Below, piece after piece: positions 37,274 to 47,000 of a stretch of DNA of 64,000 nt. Below the pieces are notes generated by a model, which had not been told where the DNA came from, ran no database searches, and saw only the letters and a list, made by a program, of their open reading frames with translations. Source of the stretch: an uncultured Winogradskyella sp. (lineage in GTDB: Bacteria > Bacteroidota > Bacteroidia > Flavobacteriales > Flavobacteriaceae); NCBI RefSeq assembly GCF_947495255.1, contig NZ_CANLYI010000006.1:124001-188000 (forward strand), written 5' to 3'. Numbering within the stretch: the first letter of the stretch is position 1; every line of letters starts with the position of its first letter. A program made the translations under genes and the position numbers.

Positions 37274-37797
37274 ACTCTATTTTTATAGTTTAAAAATTAA
37301 ATTGCAATCTATAAATTGCTTTGTGTATTCTATCATTAAGGTGGCAAAAAGTAAAATCGTTTCTAAATATTATAGAGGTTGAAATTGATCTTATTTGCAC
37401 AATATTTAATAAAAAATTGAGGCAGGCCAAATATACATCACAAATAAAGTAATAAAAGAGCGAGTAGTTAGGTTTTTTTCGAAAAAGAAACGTACTTAAA
37501 ATGGCATTAAATTTAGCTTGCCTATATTTCATTTAGACTTGGGGTAAATTAAATAAACAATGCAAATGTGTAAGAATTAAAACAATTGATAAAATTTTTT
37601 ACATTAAGTACTGGTTTTAACGTTAAACACCTTGAATATCAAGGAAATTCTATTAAACTCGATGAAATGTAATAAAAAAGCTTCATGAAATTAGATAATA
37701 ACCCTTAATAAGGTATTTTATCCATTTAATCAATTGATTTTAAGAGTTATATATATATATATACGATAGCTGTTAATACTTTTTCAATAAGATTATT
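37274..37797. other. 524-base intergenic region heading the EPS cluster
   Basis: This stretch separates the divergent MBOAT and acyltransferase 3 genes. On the minus strand TATATTTG (plus-strand 37428-37435) matches the -7 consensus and is the best candidate promoter of the EPS operon. A (TA)8 tract lies at 37748-37763, close to the acyltransferase start. An 80-codon open frame on the minus strand (37290-37532) has no recognisable content and I do not take it as a gene. Confidence 0.45.
37428..37435 (-). promoter_or_regulatory. Candidate -7 element of the EPS operon
   Basis: The minus strand reads TATATTTG, a full match to TAnnTTTG. There is no TTTG at the usual -33 spacing, so the site is tentative and would leave a leader of about 150 bases. 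Confidence 0.4.
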
Positions 37798-38862
37798 ATG
37801 AAAAATAAGAAAACGAATAAATCAAGAAATGTAAATCTTGATTTATTACGCTTTTTGGGTGTCTTAATTATAATGGTTGCACACGCCAAACCTCCATCCG
37901 TTTTTTTTCAATTAAGAAATTTCGGTACGCCTTTGCTAATAGTGGCGTCATCTCTAACTTATGCGTTTATTTATAAAAATAAATCTATTGAATTGATTCC
38001 ATTTTATAAAAAAAGAATTACTAAGCTTACACTTCCAGCATGGATATTTTTAATAGTCTTTTTTTTACTTTTTTATGTGGTTACGTTTATTTTTAACCAA
38101 GATTATCCTTTTAATATTAACACAGTAATTAGTACTTTTTTGTTTTATGAAGGAATTGGATTTGTTTGGATATTAAAAATATATTTGATGCTAGCGCTTT
38201 TAACACCATTTGGTCTAAGGTTTAGCAATTCTAAAATAAGAAACCGAGCTTATTTTTCAATCATTTTTCTTTTTTATGTTCTTTACGAATTGGGAAATTA
38301 TTTTGTATCAGATTATATTCCGGTTGAATCGTTACATTTAATTGAAAATACTATTTTATTAGTTTTTCCCTATACAGCTTTGTATTTGTATGGTTTAAGA
38401 TTAAATAATATGAAAACCCATCATGTTATTTATGTAACCATATTTTCATTATTGATATTTATCATCATGGCAATAAAAAAATATTACAGTAATGGTATAT
38501 TTGTTTCAACTCAAAATTATAAGTATCCACCTACGCTATACTATCTTTCTTATGCATTGTTTTGGGTTAATTTAATCTATTTGATGATTTTTAGATATTC
38601 AGTTATAAACTTTGTAAAATATAAAAAGGTTTTAATATGGCTTTCTTCAAATTCCTTGTGGATCTATCTTTGGCATATACTAGCATATTATTTATGGAAA
38701 AACTTCTTTGGTCACTATGAAATAATAGGGTTGTTTATTTTGAAATTTATATTTTTATTATCATTTGGAATTATTATTACAAAAATACAGCTTGATTTAG
38801 TGAATAGAATGTTACCAACGAAAAATAAAATATTAATTAAGATAATACCATATATAAAATAA
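37798..38862 (+). CDS. Acyltransferase 3 family membrane protein
   Basis: The 354-aa protein has about ten membrane helices and the AT3 opening NVNLDLLRFLGVLIIMVAHA, with the conserved His in the first helix, followed by FYKKRITKLTLPAWIF, the basic block before helix 3. AT3 proteins move acetyl or other acyl groups onto sugars of surface polymers. It is the only rightward gene in this part of the cluster, set between MBOAT (divergent) and the second asnB copy (convergent, 4-base gap). It gives the locus a second, independent acylation activity. The target is not known. Confidence 0.9.
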   Translation: MKNKKTNKSRNVNLDLLRFLGVLIIMVAHAKPPSVFFQLRNFGTPLLIVASSLTYAFIYKNKSIELIPFYKKRITKLTLPAWIFLIVFFLLFYVVTFIFNQDYPFNINTVISTFLFYEGIGFVWILKIYLMLALLTPFGLRFSNSKIRNRAYFSIIFLFYVLYELGNYFVSDYIPVESLHLIENTILLVFPYTALYLYGLRLNNMKTHHVIYVTIFSLLIFIIMAIKKYYSNGIFVSTQNYKYPPTLYYLSYALFWVNLIYLMIFRYSVINFVKYKKVLIWLSSNSLWIYLWHILAYYLWKNFFGHYEIIGLFILKFIFLLSFGIIITKIQLDLVNRMLPTKNKILIKIIPYIK

Positions 38863-38866
38863 AATA

Positions 38867-40672
38867 TTAAAGGAAATTAAATTCTTTATACCATTTTCCG
38901 AGAACATATAATTTCCAAATGTGAGGTGTGTGGTTTTCACCTTTATTCATGTGTTCATCTAAAAGAGTTTTAAATTTATTGACATTTAAATTTGGGACTT
39001 TATTTAAAAAGTCATCATTTAAAGTACTATAAAATTCATCGCGTAATTCAACTCTCATCCAATCACCTATAGGTGCTTTAAAACCTCTTTTTGGTTGGTT
39101 AAAAACTTCTTCTGGTATATATTCTTTTAAAATGTCTCTAAGAATTCTTTTCTGTCTTCCTTTTTGGTATCGATATGAAACAGGTAAAGTTCTTGCATAT
39201 TCAATTACCCGATAATCTAAAAAAGGGCTTCTTACTTCAACGGAATAAGCCATACTGGCTCTGTCCACTTTTACGTTACTGTCATTCTCTAACCAAAGCT
39301 TAATGTTTAGGTCAGCTGCTTTTTGCAAAAAGTTAGTAGACCATTTTTTATACCCTTGATAATGGGACATCCAGCCTTGTTTTTTTTTATTTAAAAGAAG
39401 GCCTTTTCTTGAAAAAATATTTTCAATAAAGTCATTTCTAGTTTTAGTATTTAAAGCATTTCTAACTCTATGCGAATTTTTCCCTATTAAATTTAAAAAG
39501 AAAGGTTTAGACAATAATTTTCTAATTGTAAAAGGGATATCTATAATTGCTTTGTTTTTTATTAAAGAATCAAAATGATCATATCCTAAAAAACTTTCGT
39601 CACCACCATCACCAGATAAAGCAACTGTGACATGCTTTTTAGCAACAGAATTTAATAGCAATGTAGGTAAGGCAGAACTGTCCGCAAAGGGTTCATCATA
39701 GACCTTAGCTAATTTAGGAACTAAGTTAACAATGTCTTGTTGATTACAAACGGTAGTTTTATGGTTAGATTTCATGATCTTTCCAAATTTCTCAGCTATC
39801 TTACTTTCATCAAATTCTGGGTCGTCAAAACCTATACAAAATGTATTTATTGGTTCGGTAGATATTTTTGAGGCTAGGCTTGATATTAGGGCAGAATCTA
39901 TACCTCCTGATAAAAATGAACCTATGGGAACATCCGATTGCAGTCTTATTTTTACAGAATCTAATAATAATTCATGTAATTCACTAACGGCCGTTTCATA
40001 ACTTATTTTTTTAGTTTCAACTTTCTTTAGATTCCAATATTCTTCTATTTTTAGTTTATTGGAATTTAAATCAAGCTCACAATAATTACCAGGAGGTAAT
40101 TTAAAAACATTTTCTACTATTGTAAAGGGACTTGGAACGTACCCACAATCTAAAAATATAGAAATTGAATTTTCATCAATTTTTTTATCACCTAATAACG
40201 GTCTTATTTGACTACAGATTTCAAATTTTTCACCATCCCAAGAATAATAAAATGGTTTAACACCTAATCTATCTCTAGCAGAGAACAATATATTTGTTAC
40301 AGAATTATAGATGCTAAAAGCAAACATTCCGTTTATTTTATGAAGTATTTCTTTTCCCCAGTGCTTAAATCCTATTAATAACACTTCAGTGTCGCTTTCG
40401 GTATTAAATGAGTAACCTAATTCAATTAATTCTTTTTTAACATCTTTATAATTATAGATTTCTCCATTAAAAACAATAGTTAATTCTTTGTGCGCCATAG
40501 GTTGATTTGAGCGAGGGTCTAAGTCTAATATTGAAAGACGAAGATGACCAAACGTTAAACCATTAATTTTTTCAATCCCAGTAAAATCAGGACCTCTATA
40601 CGATATTGAATTTAATTTAGTTTTAATTTCCTCTCGTTCAAAAGGTATGTTGGTTAAATATATGCCGCACAT
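38867..40672 (-). CDS. asnB: Asparagine synthase-like glutamine amidotransferase (second copy)
   Basis: The 601-aa protein begins MCGIYLTNIP with nucleophile C2 and has ISYRGPDFTG, FNGEIYNYKDV, the PP-loop SGGIDSALISS and ALSGDGGDESFLGYDHF. The C-terminus holds VRSPFLDYRVIEYARTLP and PKRGFKAPIGDWMR. It is clearly different from the first copy (26955-28856), so this is not a recent duplication. It is transcribed alone, towards the EPS operon, behind a region with a 16-bp direct repeat. Amidation of a uronic acid is the likely role given the ugd and epimerase genes nearby; true asparagine synthesis is the alternative. Confidence 0.9.
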   Translation of the reverse strand: MCGIYLTNIPFEREEIKTKLNSISYRGPDFTGIEKINGLTFGHLRLSILDLDPRSNQPMAHKELTIVFNGEIYNYKDVKKELIELGYSFNTESDTEVLLIGFKHWGKEILHKINGMFAFSIYNSVTNILFSARDRLGVKPFYYSWDGEKFEICSQIRPLLGDKKIDENSISIFLDCGYVPSPFTIVENVFKLPPGNYCELDLNSNKLKIEEYWNLKKVETKKISYETAVSELHELLLDSVKIRLQSDVPIGSFLSGGIDSALISSLASKISTEPINTFCIGFDDPEFDESKIAEKFGKIMKSNHKTTVCNQQDIVNLVPKLAKVYDEPFADSSALPTLLLNSVAKKHVTVALSGDGGDESFLGYDHFDSLIKNKAIIDIPFTIRKLLSKPFFLNLIGKNSHRVRNALNTKTRNDFIENIFSRKGLLLNKKKQGWMSHYQGYKKWSTNFLQKAADLNIKLWLENDSNVKVDRASMAYSVEVRSPFLDYRVIEYARTLPVSYRYQKGRQKRILRDILKEYIPEEVFNQPKRGFKAPIGDWMRVELRDEFYSTLNDDFLNKVPNLNVNKFKTLLDEHMNKGENHTPHIWKLYVLGKWYKEFNFL

Positions 40673-40691
40673 ATTTTTTAATTTTTGTAAA

Positions 40692-40728
40692 AAAACACAT
40701 TTTAATTTTATGAAAACACATTTTAATT
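40692..40728. repeat. Tandem 16-bp direct repeat spaced by two helical turns
   Basis: AAAACACATTTTAATT occurs at 40692-40707 and again at 40713-40728, with 21 bases from start to start. Such spacing puts both copies on the same face of the helix, as for a dimeric or cooperative regulator. It lies 20 bases upstream of the second asnB copy. Confidence 0.6.
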
Positions 40729-40911
40729 GAAAATTCGTTGTAAGTTAATATTTTACGTTTAAACATATAATGCTTATTTTTGGGATGTTATAAAAATATT
40801 CAAGTTTTAAGTTTTAATGTACGTTAGATTTGGTTTAAATGTTAATTTTTCCCCTTTAACATCTAAACCTTATTTTATACCGTATATAGATAGTATTTAT
40901 ATTAGATTACA

Positions 40912-40937
40912 TATTTGTAAATTAATACTTACAAATA
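40912..40937. promoter_or_regulatory. 9-bp inverted repeat upstream of the giant lyase gene
   Basis: TATTTGTAA (40912-40920) and TTACAAATA (40929-40937) are perfectly complementary around an 8-base spacer. It could be an operator or a leader hairpin; there is no T run to suggest a terminator. Confidence 0.4.
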
Positions 40938-41031
40938 AAAACGTTACATCGAAATATTATACTTTTAAACTTTGTTATACTTTTTATTTTTATAGATTGC
41001 TATTGAATTATACGCTAAAATCGCGAATTTT

Positions 41032-44000
41032 ATGAAATCCCCTAATTTACTAATAGGTTATCCTTATAGCCTAAGATATATTGTTTTACTATTATTTTTA
41101 CTCCCCAATTTTATCTCGTTTGCCCAACAAAAAGCATTTCCATCGGCTTATGGAGGCGGCGCTTTTGCATCAGGTGGAAGAGGTGGTTATGTTTATCATG
41201 TAACTAGTCTTTTAGATGATAATTCTGAAGGTACGTTTCGATGGGCTCTTGCTCAGCCAAGACCTTCTACGATTGTATTTGATGTAAGTGGGATTATAGA
41301 TTTAACCTCATGGCTAACTTTAGGAGGTTCTGATGTTACAATTGCTGGACAATCTGCTCCGGTTGGAGGTATTACAATTACTTCATCGACTTATCAAAGA
41401 TTTAGAGGACAGGATATTAATAATTTTATTGTTAGGTATTTAAGATTAAGACCAAGACAGTCTGGAGATGATGCTTTTGAATTTTATGGAAATTCAGCAG
41501 GTGCATCAAATATTATCATGGATCATTTATCCGTCAGCTATGGAGGAGATGAATGTATTAGTTTAAGAGGACAAGGTACACACAATGTAACATATCAAAG
41601 ATTATTAGTTGCAGAGGCTAAAACTGGATCATTATTTGGAGATTCTGCTACTCCCGGAAATAGTTATGATAATAGTTATTTAAATTCTTTATTTTATAAT
41701 ATTTCGCACAGAACTCCTAATGTCGCTACAAATGGAAGAGTAGATATAATTAATAATGTAACCCATAATTGGCAATATCGATTGTCAATGGTTGAAGGTA
41801 ATACTAAATTAAATCATATTAATAATTACTATTCATTAGGGAGTCGTAATTCATTGACGGGTGGTGGTTCACAGATCCAATTAAATCCGCTTGTTTCTTC
41901 TTATAATAACCAAATTTACACAGCAGGAAATATTGCAGATAAAGGTGCTTTTACAGACCCTAATGCAAATAATGAGGTACTTTGGGTTGAGTTTTCAAGT
42001 GGAGCTCAAACATCATATGCACCTTCTTCAGAATTTGTAAGTTCACCGTATACTCAAGTTGGTGTTCCTATGGTAATAAAATCTGCTACCGACGCTTATA
42101 ATGATGTTATATCTGATGTTGGAGCAAATGCTTCCTTAAATGCAGATGGTACAGTAACTTATTATACAGATATAAATGATACAGACTATTTAAATATTAT
42201 GTCTCAAGGAGAGGGAGCTTTTGAAGCTTATGAAATGTATGGTAGTGTAAGAAGTTGGTTTTCAGAACAGAGATATATTGATTTTGTTAATTCAATTAAT
42301 TCTAATGTAATAAACTCTAGACCAGATAATTTTTACGTCTCTAATCCACATATTCCTGAAACATGGTTTATAGCTAATGTGCCTGAAGGTGAAGATCATA
42401 ATGATATTGCACCTAGTGGTTATACTTGGTTAGAAGAATACTTAAATAGTGTTGATGCACCCGAGGTCATTATTGCATTAGAAAATTTAGAGGTAACGCC
42501 ATCTACGTCGGAGATTGAATTATCGGAAACATTGCAATTAGAAGTAGCTTTTACACCTTCAAATGCAACATACATTAGTGGCGAATGGAGTTCTAGTGAT
42601 GAATCTATTGCCACGGTTGATGAAAACGGAGAGGTTTCACCTGTATCAGTAGGAAATGTTATTATAACTTTTACAACTAGTGATGGAGAGTTTTTAGATT
42701 CTGCGGAAATAACGGTTTTTCCCGAAGCGCTCGAAGCAAGCGCAGGTATTGACCAACAGATTTGTGAAGGGGAAAGTACTACATTAGAAGCAACTGGCGG
42801 AACGAGTTATTTATGGAATACAGGAGAAACAACAGCTATAATTGAAACAACACCAGAAGCAACATCAACTTATTCTGTTGTTGTTTCGGATGAATATGGT
42901 CAGTCAGAGGAAGTGAGCGTTACAGTAACTGTTAATGAAAATCCATTAGCATTTGCAGGTGAAGATAGAACAATCTGTATTGGAGAATCAATTACACTTA
43001 CAGCAACCGGAGGTATATCGTATTTATGGAGTACTGGAGAAACAACAGAGTCAATAGTTGTTAGCCCATTGGAGGATACTACATATACTGTTGATGTTAG
43101 TGATGATAGTTGTTCTAGTTCAGATGAGGTTATAGTTTTTGTTAATGAATTACCAGAAATTTCAGTTACTGAAGATTTGGTTATTGTAGAAGGAGAATCT
43201 ACAATTCTTACAGCAACAGGGAATAATAATTACTTATGGAATACTGGTGAAACAACAGAGTTTATTTCTGTAAATCCAACAGTAACGACAACTTATTCTG
43301 TAACTACAGATGGTGAGGAAAATTGTTCTAATACTGCTTTTGTTACAGTTACAGTAATCCCAGAGGTAATAGCAAATGCTGGTGAAGATGTAACAATATG
43401 TAATGGTGAAGTGGTTACGTTAACAGCCTCAGGTGGCTCAAATTATTTATGGAATACAGGAGATACAGTACCAGAGGTTATTGTTAATCCAAATGAAACG
43501 ACGACTTACTTAATTACAGTAGAGGATGATTATGGTTATAGTGATACGGATGAAGTGACTGTTTTTGTAAATGAAGTACCTGAAATTATAGTTACCGAGG
43601 ATGTTGTAATTGTAGAAGGTGATTCGGTTACTCTTTCAGTATCTGGAAGTGATAATTATGAATGGAGCACAGGAGAAACTGAAAATTCTATTACTGTATT
43701 TCCATTAGTTACTACAACATATTCTGTAAGTACTTTAGGGGCAAACGGTTGTTCTAGTACTGTCAATGTTACTGTAACTGTTGTACCAGAGATTGTCGCA
43801 TTTGTTGGTGAAGATATTACTATATGTCAAGGAGAAACTGTTACTCTTAATGCATCTGGAGGATATACTTACACATGGAATACTGGTGATGAAGGTGAAG
43901 AAATTATGGTTTCCCCTAATGAGACGACGGTTTACACCGTAACGGCTGAAGATGAATATGGTTTTACTGATACTGATGACATTACTATTTTTGTAAACGA

Positions 44001-47000
44001 ATCACCTAATCTCTCAGTAAGTGATAATATTTATGTTATGATAGGTGACTCAGCAACTCTTGTTGTTTCTGGAGCTGATTTTTATTTATGGGATACTGGC
44101 GAAACCACAAATGAAATTACTGTTACTCCAGATATCACTACTACATATACTGTCGTAGGTGAAGGACTAAATGGTTGTCAAACAACTTCTGAAGTTATAG
44201 TAACGGTAGTTGAAGTTTTGAATGCTAATGCAGGAGAAGATATTTCAATTTGTCAAGGAGATACGGTAACTCTAAATGCTTCAGGAGGTGTTTCTTATAC
44301 TTGGGATTCGGGAGAGACTGTAGCAACACCATCATTTACTCCAACAGAAACAACAACTTATACTGTAACTGTTGCTGATGGATATGGTCATACAGACACA
44401 GATGATGTAACGGTAACGGTAATACCAGTTCCAATTGCAAATGCAGGAGAAGATCAAATAACATGTCAAGGAGAACCAGTAACACTATCTGCAACAGCAG
44501 AAGGTGGTGATGTATTCCTATGGAGTACAGGTGAAACTACTCCAACTATTACTGTAAATCCATTGGAAGATGCAGTCTACACGGTAGAGGTATCAAATAG
44601 TCTTTGTTCACATGCGGATGAGGTTTCTGTATTTGTACTTCCAATAGCTGAATTATCAATAAGTGAAGATATTGTAATTATTACAGGTAATTCTACTACA
44701 CTTGAAGTTTCAGGAGGAGAATCATATTTATGGAGTACAGGTGATACCTCAGGAACTATCGTAGTAAACCCAACAGAAACAACAACTTATAGTGTTATAA
44801 ATTTTTCAGGAAACGGATGTGAGAGCACTGCAGAAGTGACTGTTAGTGTTATACCTCAAGTCGTCGCTTATGCTGGAGAAGATATTTCTATATGTGAAGA
44901 AGAGAGTATAACATTGAATGCTTCGGGTGGAGGTAGTTATTTATGGAGTACAGGAGAAACTAGTGCTTCAATAACTGTAACACCATCTGAAACTACAATA
45001 TATACAGTAACAGTTAGTGATAGTTATGGGTTTTCGGATTCTGATGATTTAATAGTTACTGTAAATGATTTACCAAATATTTTAGTAAGTGAGGACATAG
45101 TTATTTTTGAAGAAGAAAGTACAAATTTAACAGTAAGTGGCGCTGACACCTATTTATGGAGTAACGGAGAAACAACAGCTTCAATTGTAGTTAGTCCAAT
45201 ACAAACAACAACTTATAGTGTTATTGGCTATACTTTTAGTGGATGCCAAGTTATAGAGGAAATTACAGTTACAGTAATTCCTGTTGTTAATGCATTTGCA
45301 GGGAATGATATTGAAATTTGTTCAGGAGAAAGCATAACTTTAATAGCTACAGGAGGTAGTAATTATGAGTGGAGTAATGGAGAAATGAATGACACTATAA
45401 CTATAAGCCCAACTGAAACAACAACATATATAGTTAATGTAAGTGATAACTATGGTAATTCAGATTCAGACAGTGTTACAGTTACAGTTAATGATTCACC
45501 AATATTAACAATAAGTGAAAATATTTTGATTATAGAAGGTGAGAGTGCTATACTGAATGTAGATGGAGCTGATTCTTACCTTTGGAGTACTGGAGAAACT
45601 TTAAATTCGATAACGGTTAATCCAGTAGAAACAACTATATACAATGTAACTGGTTATTCTGAAAATGGATGTGTTATTACAGAAGAAGTTACGGTTACAG
45701 TTATTCCACAAGTAATTGCTGATGCTGGTAGTGATACTAATATATGTTTAGGTGATAGTATAACCCTAAATGCGTCAGGTGGAGCTAATTTTTTATGGAA
45801 TACAGGTGAAAATAATTCAAGTATAACAGTTAGTCCTATTGAAACAACATCTTATACAGTTACTGTTTCTGACAACTATGGAAATTTTGATTCAGATACT
45901 GTTACAATAGTCGTAAATGAATCTCCAACAATAACAACAAGTGAAAATATAACGATTTTGGTTGGTGAAAGCACTAGTTTAACTGCAAATGGAGCAGAAT
46001 CTTATTTATGGAGTACTGGTGAAATATCGAATATAATAAGTGTAAGCCCATCAGAAACTACTATATATGGTGTAACTGCATATTCAATAAATAATTGCGA
46101 GGTATATAGTGAAATAACAGTTGAAGTAATACCAAATGTAATTGCTGATGCAGGGAACGATGTAGTAATATGTGAAGGAGAAAGTGTAACTTTAAATGCT
46201 TCGGGTAGTATATACTATACATGGAGTACTGGAGAAATAGAGAATCCGATTACTGTTACCCCTTCAGAAACTACAACTTATGTGGTTGAGGTCTCAGATG
46301 AATATGGTACTTCTGCTATAGATAGTGTTACTGTATTTGTCAATGAATTACCAAATATAGATGTAGTTGGAAATTTAACAATTTTTGAAGGAGAAAGTAC
46401 AAGTTTAAACGTTTCTGGAGCTGAATCATATTTGTGGAGTACTTTGGAAACTTCTAACACAATAGAGGTTAGTCCAATCGTTACAACTACATATACGGTT
46501 ACTGGTTATTCTTCAAATAATTGTGAAGTAACTGAAGAAATTACCGTTATTGTATTGCCAGAATTCACAGTGAATGCTGGAAGTGATTTAACCATTTGCA
46601 GTGGTGAGAGTATTACTTTAACGGCTACAGATAGTGCTAGTTATTTGTGGAATACAGGAGAAACCACTGCCTCAATAACAATAAGTCCTTTAGAAACTAC
46701 TACTTATAATGTAACGGCTACAGATACTTATGGTAACTCTGATTCAGATAGTGTTACAGTTATGGTTAATGATTTACCAACCATAAATGTTTCTGAAAAT
46801 GTTACAATATTAGAAGGAGAAAGTATTAATTTATCTGTAGATGGTGCGTTAACATATTTATGGAGTACAGGAGAATCTTCTAATACAATAACTGTTGGTC
46901 CTACTGAAACGACAACATATACAGTTATTGGGTCGACAAACTCATGTGATAGTTTACAGGAAGAAGTAACAGTTACTGTTATACCATTATTTGTAGCTTC

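Larger units (their letters stand above)
40673..41031. other. 359-base divergent control region of asnB copy 2 and the giant lyase gene
   Basis: No gene is convincing. The region holds a 16-bp direct repeat (40692-40707 and 40713-40728), a 9-bp inverted repeat (40912-40937), a -7-like TATTTTTG at 40775-40782 and a weak promoter-like pair, TTTG at 40971-40974 with TAGATTG at 40993-40999, 32 bases before the lyase ATG. A short rightward frame overlapping the lyase start (40817-41035) looks non-coding. Confidence 0.5.

Noticed and set aside
37290..37532. 80-codon open frame on the minus strand upstream of the MBOAT gene
   Set aside because: Its translation has no recognisable domain and is rich in residues typical of translated AT-rich non-coding DNA; it also covers the likely promoter of the cluster.
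37748..37763. (TA)8 tract as a phase-variation element
   Set aside because: It is short and lies in a very AT-rich spacer with no clear promoter boxes around it, so there is no evidence that its length changes expression.
40817..41035. 72-codon rightward open frame before the giant lyase gene
   Set aside because: It overlaps the lyase ATG and lies over inverted repeats; composition is that of non-coding AT-rich DNA, and the lyase signal peptide starts cleanly at 41032.
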